This document shows positions 12,493 through 21,401 of a stretch of DNA of 42,120 nt, one piece after another. Below the pieces are notes generated by a model that searched no databases, was not told the origin of the DNA, and saw only the letters and a list, made by a program, of their open reading frames with translations. Every line of letters begins with the position of its first letter. The first letter of the stretch is position 1. Position numbers and translations under genes: made by a program. Origin of the DNA: a virus. The stretch lies in IMG/VR virus record IMGVR_UViG_3300013286_000022, positions 1 to 42,120 of that record, one strand, 5' to 3'.

Positions 12493-15058
12493 CCTTTGTC
12501 TCTTCGCCAAGGCCGCGCTTTGCTTTGTCGGCCATGTTTACCAGACGATCAGCTTCGTAGTGGTGATCAAGGACACTACCACCAGTAGCGCGGCCTTGGC
12601 GACTTTCAACACCCTCTTTTGCACCAGTCGCGCTTACACGTGCCTGATTAGCACCGAACAGAGAGGCAAGCGACTCGACGCTTGGACTTTCCATTAACTG
12701 GCGGCGAAGCTCAGGGTTAGTGCGGGACTGTTGCAGAAGGTCCATCGCCTTTTGGCGCACACTTCCAGATAACAACGCTTCGGTAAACTGGTTAATACCA
12801 AGATTGCCTATGGGAGTGTTACCAAGTACGCCTGAACTAAGTAATTCTAAACCACTTCCAACGGGAATGCCAGTAATAGCCTCGGCACCCTTGGTAAGAC
12901 CGTAGCCCGCGATATTACGGGCAATGCGGCCAGTGGCCACCCCGTACAGAAGGTCGCTTGTCTTGTTCTCAGCCAACTTGTTAATCGCGCTAAGGTTAGC
13001 CACACCACTTGGTGGGATCTTGGCGATTGCACGAGCAGAATTCTCCAGCATATTAAAATACTCGATGTCTGCGGGGGTGCGCACGTGCTCATTAATTTCT
13101 TTACGAGCGTTATCGAACAGCTTAACAAGCTTTTCGGGGCTAGCTGACGCCGCCGCAAAGTTGTCGGACAATTGCTGTGCGGAGCTTGACTGTTTAATAG
13201 CATTGATACGATCGCGTAATCCTGGAACTTTATCCACCAGAGCGTTGTTGTTGCTCTTGGCCAACCACCTGTCTACTTCTTGTGGTTTAATGATCTTTGT
13301 TCCATCGCCCGTCATGTCGGCGACGAGGTAATTGGCAAGGTGGTCGTTAATAGCACCATTCGTGGCCTTTTGCAACTGTTCAACGTTCTGTCGACTGTTT
13401 GCTCCAGTAAGCATTTTCTGAAATGTAGCATCAAGTGCTACTTTTTCCGCTCCACCCACCTCTTTATTAAGGTCTCTAAGGAATCCAGTATTGTAAACTT
13501 CGTGGTAATCGCGAGTAGCGTCAACAGCATTTTTCCAAGCGTTTCTAACCGTGCTGGCTTTATCACCAAACACGATGTTTTTCTCGTTGTTAAGGATATC
13601 GGCAAGCTGTTTGCCGAGTTGATTATTAACCATACCAGAGAAGTTGTCTCCCTTAACAAATGCTTCGCGACCCGCGCCAAGCACCTGAGAGCGCAGTTTC
13701 TGTATGTGGTCAAGTGGGATGTCTCGACTATCGCTAGTCTTGATCTCGTTAATAACGTCCATCACATCTTTCGGAATCTTTTGACGCTCAGACGGGGACA
13801 AGCCCTTAATATAATTATCTACCGCATCGATAGACTTGTTGCGGTACATGCTAACGTTTTTAAGAGACGGTGATTCCCACAGTGTCTTCACATTGTCGCT
13901 TGCCGCTTCTTCCATGGTAGTAAATATCTGTCGTGCTTCAGAAGACGCCATGGTGCGAGGAGCGGTGCCGCTAAGACCATACTGGGACTGCAAGTCCCGC
14001 TTAAGGCGATCTGCCGCTTCTTCGGTACCCTTCTGCACCGCCTCGACGTTTTTCTCTCCTTGACCTTCCAATTGCGTAGGTACCAATGCGCCTTCACCCT
14101 CTTTCGGCATAAGACGAGGATCGCTTTTAAGACGAGCATCGAGAGCGGCGTGACCTGCGTCGCCCGACAACTGGGCAGACGACGGCACGAAATCAGGCAG
14201 GTAATTCGGCTGGTGCGGCGATTGTACAGGCTGAGTCTGACCGAGCCTAGACTTAACCGCATCGGCATCGGTAGCGGACTCTCGCAACGCTTGACCTGCA
14301 ATGCGTTTTGCGGAGTCCTCTGGAAAAAAGTGTGCACCAGCTATTTTAGGAATAGCAGCTGACCCCGCGCCAGCGGTAATACCCGCGCCTAACGCAAGAA
14401 CGGGATTCTCGGTAACACGACCGACTGTTTCACCAGCAGCCGCCCCGACACCCGCAGGAACTGCCCTTTTAACGATATCTAGTCCCTTTTCAACGATACC
14501 AGCCTTGCCAGACGGGGAAAGGCCAGAAGTAGTTCCCTCAAGAAACGCCATGCCAGTCTCACCAGCGGGAGACTCAGCTTTGTATTCACCCGTGTGTGGC
14601 AGAATTCTTTTTTGGATGTCTGCACCAGATGGCAAGTTAGTAGGATCAGTGTAATAACCGAGACGACCCATGACGGTACTATCTTTACCAGTCTGAGCCT
14701 CTTTCATCTCACCAGCGAATTTTTGCTGGTCAGAGTACACGTCATGAAATGGCTTACCAGTAATCAATGACCCTGTATAAGCAGCGGCCATATTGCCAAG
14801 GTCCATAATGTCCCCAGCCATTCCTGTCCAAGGCAAGTGGGTAGCACCCTTAACCACAGCGGTTCCAATAGCTTTTGACGCTTTGTCAAGCGTTGTGTCT
14901 GTCGGAGCGTTTGACAAAGCGCCACGCTCGGACTCTGGCAAATAACCGAGTGCCTCTTCGTAAGAAATGCCACCAGAGGGAGTGGTAGAAGACCTAGCAA
15001 CGGGCTTCCTACCAGTAGCATCTTCATAAGAAATTCCGTCGTCAGCTTCTTCACTCAT
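12428..15058 (-). CDS. Large internal virion/DNA-ejection protein (876 aa)
   Basis: The N-terminus carries two copies of a GISYE(D/E)A motif (residues 9-15 and 30-36), followed by an Ala/Gly-rich stretch with possible membrane-active segments (AVLALGAGITAGAGSAAIP) and a long helical body. The C-terminus has the RATGGSV motif, then a helical end (VVHALEIAKRVI) that I know from podoviral internal proteins. It is the last gene of the virion transcript and starts in an ATGA overlap with the 1636-residue gene. By position, size and composition it should be an ejection protein that leaves the capsid with the DNA. No catalytic motif was seen. Confidence 0.72.
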   Translation of the reverse strand: MSEEADDGISYEDATGRKPVARSSTTPSGGISYEEALGYLPESERGALSNAPTDTTLDKASKAIGTAVVKGATHLPWTGMAGDIMDLGNMAAAYTGSLITGKPFHDVYSDQQKFAGEMKEAQTGKDSTVMGRLGYYTDPTNLPSGADIQKRILPHTGEYKAESPAGETGMAFLEGTTSGLSPSGKAGIVEKGLDIVKRAVPAGVGAAAGETVGRVTENPVLALGAGITAGAGSAAIPKIAGAHFFPEDSAKRIAGQALRESATDADAVKSRLGQTQPVQSPHQPNYLPDFVPSSAQLSGDAGHAALDARLKSDPRLMPKEGEGALVPTQLEGQGEKNVEAVQKGTEEAADRLKRDLQSQYGLSGTAPRTMASSEARQIFTTMEEAASDNVKTLWESPSLKNVSMYRNKSIDAVDNYIKGLSPSERQKIPKDVMDVINEIKTSDSRDIPLDHIQKLRSQVLGAGREAFVKGDNFSGMVNNQLGKQLADILNNEKNIVFGDKASTVRNAWKNAVDATRDYHEVYNTGFLRDLNKEVGGAEKVALDATFQKMLTGANSRQNVEQLQKATNGAINDHLANYLVADMTGDGTKIIKPQEVDRWLAKSNNNALVDKVPGLRDRINAIKQSSSAQQLSDNFAAASASPEKLVKLFDNARKEINEHVRTPADIEYFNMLENSARAIAKIPPSGVANLSAINKLAENKTSDLLYGVATGRIARNIAGYGLTKGAEAITGIPVGSGLELLSSGVLGNTPIGNLGINQFTEALLSGSVRQKAMDLLQQSRTNPELRRQLMESPSVESLASLFGANQARVSATGAKEGVESRQGRATGGSVLDHHYEADRLVNMADKAKRGLGEETKVILNQPDDAVVHALEIAKRVI

Positions 15059-18000
15059 GGTGTATATTTCCTTGCAGGAGGAGTACTCTTAAACTTTTGA
15101 GAGTTAGCATCCCACCAACCAACTGTTTCTTTCTTAGTCTTAGGATCCATAATCCAGTATTTTTGACCATCAGGGATTTGGTCGGGGTTAGGTGGTTTAA
15201 CGCCCTTAGGAGCGATATGCTTTTCAGCATCCTTAACGTAATCATTAAGATTGTGCTCTTTATCACGACGCCATTTGTCGTTAAATTGTTCTGGGTAAAT
15301 GTCGTCTGGGTTGGCCATGCGATAATTCATATAGTCTTTGTGGTGATGATCCTGATAGTTAAGTACACCTTCTAACTGAGCCAAGATCGACCTGTTGGCC
15401 TCTGGGCTAATTTCAGAGCCAACCACTGCCTTAGATAGGCCCTGAATTTCTGCCACCAACACCTTATTACCGATTGCCTTGGCCTGATCGTAGACTTGAG
15501 CGATCGAGTTTTTAACCAGCTTGTCGAACTCAGCAGGTTGTATGGTGTCCGTATTTATATCAGGGAAGCCAGCTGATTTAAGAATTTTAGCCAACTCATT
15601 CTTTTGTTCAGAGAACTTGCCAGTCTCCATCTTTTCGATAACGTCCTTCAGAGCGGTGGTGCGCTGACGAAGCACTTGACGATTCTGTTGCTGCTCGTCC
15701 ATGGTAGTGTCATTTTTCATGACCTCTTCCATTTTCTTCACCGCAATCGGGTTACGCTCGGTGACGAGTGGTTGTTGACCTTCTGCTGCGCGTTGCTTGT
15801 TAGCTTCTAGCAGTTGGGCTTTGGTCATCGACACCGCATTACCCGTAAGGGATGGGAATACAGTAACCAACTCGTTCTCGTTCTTAAGGCGCAGTTCTTC
15901 TTCGAATTTCTTGCGAGCGATTTCTTCATTACGCCGCGCAGTTTCTTCCTCGCGCTGGCGAATAAGTTCGTCCGCACTTTTCTGAACGGTAATCTGTTGT
16001 TCAGTGGAAATACCCGACTCTTTGCGCCTTTGCTCGATGTCGCGCTCTTTGGCAAGACGATCAAGATCAGGTGCAATAGAATCTTTTAATGCTGTGGTGG
16101 CGCGTTGACGAATGTCGTTCATCAACTGACGCTGGCTGTTAGCTTGAGCAGTAAGCCTTGAAGCAGCTGAGCTGTTAAAAGGCAGTGCCTTCGCGGCCTG
16201 TGCCTCAAGGTTTTCAATATTCTTTTGTAACTTGTTAGCTTCAGCGATAAGGTTAGGATAGTGAAGTTCTGGTGGCCCTTTGTCCCAGTAAGCTGTGTCC
16301 TGCGCCCGTTGTTGCATAAGTTTTCCGATATCTTGAGCAACAAATTCTCCAGATTCGGTCTTAACGACCGCAGGAGACGTCTGAGGAGCGGTGCTTGTTG
16401 TCGCGGGTGGTTTAGCACCGTCTGGTGTCGCAGTGGCCGTCCCTTGACCGTCTCCTGCGGCAGGAGGTGCCTCAGCAGTCGCTGGTTTGGCCTCGGTGGT
16501 CGCTGGTTTGGCCTCGGTGGTCTGTGGCTTGGTGCCAACGGGTGCTGGGGCCTCTGTAGCGGGGGGAGGCTTAATCTCCAGCACACTCGGCTTGGTGCCT
16601 TTTGCCGATTCAAGCGCACCCAAGATGGTTTTACCAGAATCAGTACGACCAACGATCTTCTTGTACAGTTCCTTCATCTGATCTTTAGTATACGTTTCGC
16701 CATTCATCTTGTTAACAAACGTCTCGCCGTCAATCGTCGAGAAGTTATTGTTAAGGATCTGAAGGTTAGTCTTCAGCATGTCGTTTTGCTGTCTCTGAGC
16801 GGCAGCGTATGCATTCACACCCGCCAGACCGCCTTGACCGATAGCGTTCAGCAGGTATGGGCTTGGAGACGCCAACATACCAAATATGCCCGAAAGTAGG
16901 GCCATTCTGCCTTCATGCGACTCTGGCAAAACTTTCTGCGCTTGATGAGTGATCTGCGACACAATGCTACCGAGGGTAGTTGACTCTTTACCAACATTCT
17001 CACTACTTCTAGCGCGAGACGTTGTAGGAGCGTTAGGATCGTTAGGGTCAAGACCCGTTGCGGTAGCGAACTTTTTAACGTATCCAGGAATAGAAGTACC
17101 CAGCACGTCTCTTCTACCGTCATCCTCAGCCCTAGTTTTGCCTGAGAACCATACAGAAGCCGCGTCAAGCGGGTTGCCATGCTTTTCAACCAACTGACCA
17201 AACTGGTGCTTAAACACAGCGTCCTGAGCGTCTTTGTCTTTACGAAATTCCTCAGGAGTCATCTCTTTGCCGAGTGCCTCTTTGGTCCAAGGCCCGACGT
17301 TAACACCCATGACGCCATACGCGCCGTATGCGTAGTCTTCCATCCCTTTGTAAGGACCACCCTTGTAGACTACTTTCGGCCCAACGGTGTCGTAATTGCC
17401 AGAGCTTTCGATACCCTTAATAGCCGCCGCAGACGCGTCAAGAATGTTACCCTTGGTGGCAGGAATGCCAGCTGGCTTTTTGTCGGGGGTTGGTACCAGA
17501 CCCTTAGGGGCAGGTGCTGGTGCTTGTGGGATAGAAGTAACAGCTGGCAAAGCGGCAACCACACCCTTAGGTATTTCTACCTTAGGCTCAACAGTAGCGG
17601 GTGCTTCGTCTTTCGGCACGACAGTAGCTGGCGCGGGAGCCGCGACCGAAACACCAGTAGTTTCGTCTTTAGGTGTTGTAACCTTTTTGGCCAGATCAAT
17701 GGCGGCAGGGTCCGCAGAAGCCAACTGCACAAGATCGGGGTCGGGCTGACGAGGCTCGTCTTTTACTTCACCCTCTAACGCATAACCGTGTCGAGCGTTT
17801 GCCGCACCACCGCTTGCTAAGAACAGCATTGGCAAGAACGACATAATACTACCAATGCCTTCACCAATAGTACCGAGTAGACCCGCACCTTCCGCAGCAG
17901 CACCAGCCCCCGTAGCGGCGGCAACGCCTTCAGACGCGGGACCAGCGAGAGCCGAAATGCCAGCTGGGGCCTCTGACATAAATGGTCCAATTTCGGCGGC

Positions 18001-19965
18001 ACTTGTCACGGGAGACCCGAAGCTGGTCATAGTAGCGGTACCGACTTTATCCGCACCACCACCCAAGAAATCGGCTGCTTTGGTGCCGAGGTCCATTGCC
18101 TTTTTACCAGCACTGTACATCTGCATGCCGCTCTTCGCTGCGTCGCCTAAAGTTCCAGGCTTCTGCATTTGACCAGCATTTTGCGGGGTAACCAGTTTAT
18201 ACTGATTAGGCTCGTTGGGGATATCTAACACACCCTGCTTTTGGGTGTCCTCTTTTGCGTCTTCTTCGTATGGAATAGAGCCTTGTGTGCTGTAATGCTC
18301 ACGATCACCAGCCAGACCGCCACTTGACTTTTTAGGAGTAGTTATACCAGTGTCTTTTTCTTTAACTTCTGGATCTTCTTCTTCACTTTCGTTAAACCAG
18401 TCGTACAGCTTCGACCCGCCTTCAGCCACCTTAATGGCGGATGATGCGTCGTTAAGTGCCGATTGCATGCCCGTTGGCTGTTGAGGACGGAATTGACCAA
18501 GCACCAAGCCGCGATTGGGCGGTGCTTGCATTGGGATGTTAAGGCCAGTAGGGGGCGGAGTAATGGGAGGCTTGGCCATCGCCGCATAAGATTGTGCCTG
18601 AGCAGAAGCGGGGTCCATCGACTGGTCGCTGGCATTTGGCAAACCGCCACCAAGACCAAACCCAAGACGATCGTCGCCCACATGTACGTTACCGCCCATA
18701 GAGGCTCCAGCTAGGCCACCTTCGTAGAAGTGGCCCCTTTTCGCCGCATCACGTGTAGCCGCGTCATAATCGACAGTCTTGTACCCGTGTGACTCACCAA
18801 CTGCTTCTGGGTGGTGCTTTTCAACGTCCTGCGCCACGAGGCCGATCTGTTTCGGACCTTTTTCACCTTTGTAGCGGAATTTAATAATCTTCTGACCATC
18901 GTAGGTCTCACCGATCCGCTCAATGTCTGTCTTAAGACGCTCGTCCGAAAAGAACGAGGACGGTTGTTGATTGGTGGTCGTTGACCCAGACAGCGCACCC
19001 GTACCTTCGGCGATGTTTGCCAAGAACTGCGTAGTCTGGAAAGGATAAGACTGCTGTTGCAGGAACTGATTGTACAGAGCGGTAAGGCCAGCCTGTTTGG
19101 TGGCCTGTTCCTGCTGACCCGCAGTAAGCTGAGCCTGAGCACCTTGCAATGCAGCATTTTGTGCACCAGTTCCGAGGCCAGCAACGGTGTTGGCACCCTG
19201 AACGCCTTGGTTAAACACTTGATTGCCTAAACCAGCCAAAGCCTGACCTGTGCCAGAATATTGGTTGTAAAGGTTCTGACCTGTCTGTTGCAATGCCTGA
19301 CGGTTGGCCTGACCTGCAGCCAAATTAACACCTTGCTGGGTATTAAATTCATTAACAGCTTGACCATAACCCTGATTTAACAAATTGCCAACAACATTGC
19401 CTGTTGCCATTTGCTGCTGTCCGCGCAATGCTGCCTGAGCCAAGTCAGCGCGATTGCCACCGAAAGCTCCCGCACCGATTGCTTTACCTGTCAGAGCTTG
19501 CTGGTCCATAGCTTGTTGCTGTTGCAATGGAGCCAAAGTGCCGCCAATAACCGCATTCATATATGGGTTCATATACTGATTAACAGCGTTTGGGCTAAAC
19601 TGCTGAGCGTTTACTGATTGCCCACCTGCATAGGTAAACGGCAAAGAAGCGTTAAGACCACCCACTAGCCCGCTAGTGGCCGCTTTGTTGTACCCTTGGG
19701 CCGCATTGGCACCCTGACTGTACTGTCCAGCAGCAGCACTAAAGAATGGCTGAGCAGCTCCCGCCGCTGCATTGGTATTAGCGATACCTGCTTGTTGAGT
19801 GTCGGAGAGAGACGCCACAAAGGCGTTAGGATCTGTAGAGTATGCCTTAAATGGCGTTTTAGCTACATCCTCCGCCTTGGCGTTGACCGCGTTATATCGG
19901 GCCAAAACTTCTGGTGGAATGCTAACTGTTGATGTACTAGTACCGCCCTTACCGCCGCCACCCAT
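15055..19965 (-). CDS. Giant internal virion protein with S74-like chaperone and lytic transglycosylase domains (1636 aa)
   Basis: Residues 1-335 are Ala/Gln/Asn-rich, with QQ repeats of the type seen in tail-tip/DNA-transfer proteins. Residues about 340-402 (SDERLKTDIERIG...IGLVAQDVEKHHPEAV) match the peptidase S74 intramolecular chaperone domain of tail fibres. Residues about 845-960 (IKGIESSGNYD with E853 as likely catalytic Glu, then YGAYGVMG) match a transglycosylase SLT fold for cutting peptidoglycan. A Pro/Ala/Thr-rich linker and a charged coiled-coil C-terminal third follow. The SLT domain fits a protein ejected to open the cell wall for DNA entry. An S74-like domain in the middle of the chain is unusual. 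Confidence 0.82.
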   Translation of the reverse strand: MGGGGKGGTSTSTVSIPPEVLARYNAVNAKAEDVAKTPFKAYSTDPNAFVASLSDTQQAGIANTNAAAGAAQPFFSAAAGQYSQGANAAQGYNKAATSGLVGGLNASLPFTYAGGQSVNAQQFSPNAVNQYMNPYMNAVIGGTLAPLQQQQAMDQQALTGKAIGAGAFGGNRADLAQAALRGQQQMATGNVVGNLLNQGYGQAVNEFNTQQGVNLAAGQANRQALQQTGQNLYNQYSGTGQALAGLGNQVFNQGVQGANTVAGLGTGAQNAALQGAQAQLTAGQQEQATKQAGLTALYNQFLQQQSYPFQTTQFLANIAEGTGALSGSTTTNQQPSSFFSDERLKTDIERIGETYDGQKIIKFRYKGEKGPKQIGLVAQDVEKHHPEAVGESHGYKTVDYDAATRDAAKRGHFYEGGLAGASMGGNVHVGDDRLGFGLGGGLPNASDQSMDPASAQAQSYAAMAKPPITPPPTGLNIPMQAPPNRGLVLGQFRPQQPTGMQSALNDASSAIKVAEGGSKLYDWFNESEEEDPEVKEKDTGITTPKKSSGGLAGDREHYSTQGSIPYEEDAKEDTQKQGVLDIPNEPNQYKLVTPQNAGQMQKPGTLGDAAKSGMQMYSAGKKAMDLGTKAADFLGGGADKVGTATMTSFGSPVTSAAEIGPFMSEAPAGISALAGPASEGVAAATGAGAAAEGAGLLGTIGEGIGSIMSFLPMLFLASGGAANARHGYALEGEVKDEPRQPDPDLVQLASADPAAIDLAKKVTTPKDETTGVSVAAPAPATVVPKDEAPATVEPKVEIPKGVVAALPAVTSIPQAPAPAPKGLVPTPDKKPAGIPATKGNILDASAAAIKGIESSGNYDTVGPKVVYKGGPYKGMEDYAYGAYGVMGVNVGPWTKEALGKEMTPEEFRKDKDAQDAVFKHQFGQLVEKHGNPLDAASVWFSGKTRAEDDGRRDVLGTSIPGYVKKFATATGLDPNDPNAPTTSRARSSENVGKESTTLGSIVSQITHQAQKVLPESHEGRMALLSGIFGMLASPSPYLLNAIGQGGLAGVNAYAAAQRQQNDMLKTNLQILNNNFSTIDGETFVNKMNGETYTKDQMKELYKKIVGRTDSGKTILGALESAKGTKPSVLEIKPPPATEAPAPVGTKPQTTEAKPATTEAKPATAEAPPAAGDGQGTATATPDGAKPPATTSTAPQTSPAVVKTESGEFVAQDIGKLMQQRAQDTAYWDKGPPELHYPNLIAEANKLQKNIENLEAQAAKALPFNSSAASRLTAQANSQRQLMNDIRQRATTALKDSIAPDLDRLAKERDIEQRRKESGISTEQQITVQKSADELIRQREEETARRNEEIARKKFEEELRLKNENELVTVFPSLTGNAVSMTKAQLLEANKQRAAEGQQPLVTERNPIAVKKMEEVMKNDTTMDEQQQNRQVLRQRTTALKDVIEKMETGKFSEQKNELAKILKSAGFPDINTDTIQPAEFDKLVKNSIAQVYDQAKAIGNKVLVAEIQGLSKAVVGSEISPEANRSILAQLEGVLNYQDHHHKDYMNYRMANPDDIYPEQFNDKWRRDKEHNLNDYVKDAEKHIAPKGVKPPNPDQIPDGQKYWIMDPKTKKETVGWWDANSQKFKSTPPARKYTP

Positions 19966-19969
19966 TTAA

Positions 19970-20455
19970 CTACTCCGCTGCAATCTTGTTGGTACCAGTA
20001 TTACCGTTGTATATCCAGTATGCGCCAGACGGGGATCCGAATTGACGCTCGTAGAGCTTAACCTTTGCCGCTACCCGCTCAGAGCTTAGCACACCGATTA
20101 CCAGTGGCTTTTCTAAGGAGTCGGATACCTTTTTGGCAAACTCGCATAGAATACGCGCCCGTCCTGCTTTAGCACTTCTGTGATCGGGATGCACGAAAAT
20201 CGCTCTCTCGATCAATGATGGTTCGTCAGAATACCACAGCGGCTCGATTCGCAAAAGGATTGCCGCTTCGAACTTTTCGCCTTGGTCACCGATAATACCA
20301 ACGATTCCCCTGTCTCTGGTAAGCCCCGCCCAAATCTCTCCGAGTAGCTTGATCGGGTTAGGGTTAGTAAGTCCGTTTTCTTCACACGCGGCAAATGCCA
20401 ACGCCATCATTCCATCTACGTCTTCGGGTACCCCGATGCGTACTTCGTCTACCAT
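19970..20455 (-). CDS. GNAT family acetyltransferase
   Basis: 161 residues with the GNAT fold: an N-terminal strand (VRIGVPEDVDGMMALA), a central strand ending in IERAIFVHPDHRSAKAGRARIL, where the acetyl-CoA loop R-x-x-x-x-G-R is visible, and a late Y-E-R motif (VKLYERQFG). It lies between tail and internal-protein genes, a place where podoviruses often carry an acetyltransferase. The substrate is unknown; modification of a virion or host protein is possible. Confidence 0.78.
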   Translation of the reverse strand: MVDEVRIGVPEDVDGMMALAFAACEENGLTNPNPIKLLGEIWAGLTRDRGIVGIIGDQGEKFEAAILLRIEPLWYSDEPSLIERAIFVHPDHRSAKAGRARILCEFAKKVSDSLEKPLVIGVLSSERVAAKVKLYERQFGSPSGAYWIYNGNTGTNKIAAE

Positions 20456-20458
20456 GGC

Positions 20459-21052
20459 TCAATCCCTCTTTGGACCTGGAAGTTTCTGCAAAGTCTTAAT
20501 CGTATTATTACGCATTTTCTTGACAAACGAGTCAAGTATTCTATGACCAGCGTCTAAGTTACCCTTGCCAATCACCACCACGTCCTCTGGAGAAATGACG
20601 TATTCTCCACCAGCGGCTACGATCGGCACTAACTCGTGGCTGACTTCTCCCCCTTCTGCCTTGCTAGGCATTTGAGCACCATACGGTGTAGCTTCCCCTG
20701 AGTACGGTGTACCAGAGAAGATACGATGTGCCGACTTAAACCCCGACATGGTGTTACCTTCACCCATTGCCGAAATAATATCTGCTGGAATTACGTACGA
20801 CCCCGATTTAACGTGCATTGGCAGGTGGTCGGTGCGTCCCGACACTGACGAATGAATAGGACCAATGTGAGGCTTCATCGCTTTTACGGTTGGCACTTTT
20901 ATCTTCGGCATCAAACCACCCATTGCGCGAGGGTGACGTTTGGCCATGTTTAAAGCCGCCGCCACCGCCTGATTTTGAGGGTGGCCAGCATGAACCATTT
21001 CACTAATGTTAGTGGAAATCGTTTTTTGAGAGTGGCCCTTTTTCAGTGGCAT
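20459..21052 (-). CDS. Virion-associated protein with basic N-terminal motif (197 aa)
   Basis: The N-terminus [19 protein letters not shown] and [16 protein letters not shown] is a common phage block (a Lys/Ser start followed by an AGHPQ-x-QAVAAAL helix), of unknown function. The rest is Gly/Pro/His-rich, with [11 protein letters not shown] and [13 protein letters not shown] as two related segments, suggesting an internal duplication. It contains GG motifs (RAMGGLM, KAEGGEV) shared with other virion proteins here. Position in the tail/internal-protein block suggests a minor virion component. Confidence 0.6.
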   Translation of the reverse strand: MPLKKGHSQKTISTNISEMVHAGHPQNQAVAAALNMAKRHPRAMGGLMPKIKVPTVKAMKPHIGPIHSSVSGRTDHLPMHVKSGSYVIPADIISAMGEGNTMSGFKSAHRIFSGTPYSGEATPYGAQMPSKAEGGEVSHELVPIVAAGGEYVISPEDVVVIGKGNLDAGHRILDSFVKKMRNNTIKTLQKLPGPKRD

Positions 21053-21059
21053 GTCGTCC

Positions 21060-21401
21060 TCACGAGTAGCTTACAGTAGCTGTCATTCCTGTTCCAGGAA
21101 CAAACACTATGCCATTGGTTACGGGAAGATTAATTGTAGTAATACCCACTGTGTTAGCGACAATAGCGATTGGCGTGGTTAGTGTCGTCGTTGCATTGCT
21201 GTCATAAATAGTCGCAGACGTAGACCCCGCAACAGTAACAGACACCCTTGCTACCCAACCAGCACCACTACGAACCAGCGATGTAGTAGTTAATGCTGGT
21301 GCGCTTGCTTTACCCGCCAAGAAATAGTTAGACGTAGCGATACCATTGACACCGAGCACACCGTTCTTCTGTGTTGTTAAAATGTCGTCAAGAGTTGCCA
21401 T
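21060..21401 (-). CDS. Small beta-rich structural protein (113 aa)
   Basis: A short helical N-terminus is followed by Thr/Val/Ser-rich strands, a composition typical of phage tail or head decoration proteins. The start overlaps the stop of the gp10-like gene (TAATG), so the two are coupled. No named family. A tail accessory role is inferred from position. Confidence 0.6.
   Translation of the reverse strand: MATLDDILTTQKNGVLGVNGIATSNYFLAGKASAPALTTTSLVRSGAGWVARVSVTVAGSTSATIYDSNATTTLTTPIAIVANTVGITTINLPVTNGIVFVPGTGMTATVSYS

Noticed and set aside
16122-16652. 176-codon - strand frame, Pro/Arg-rich, in another frame of the 1636-residue gene
   Set aside because: Frame-shift shadow of the repetitive Pro/Ala/Thr linker; no start signal.
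16261-16899. 212-codon + strand open frame inside the 1636-residue gene
   Set aside because: It lies within a clear long gene on the other strand, has Arg/Trp/Cys-rich composition and shows no ribosome-binding site or family.
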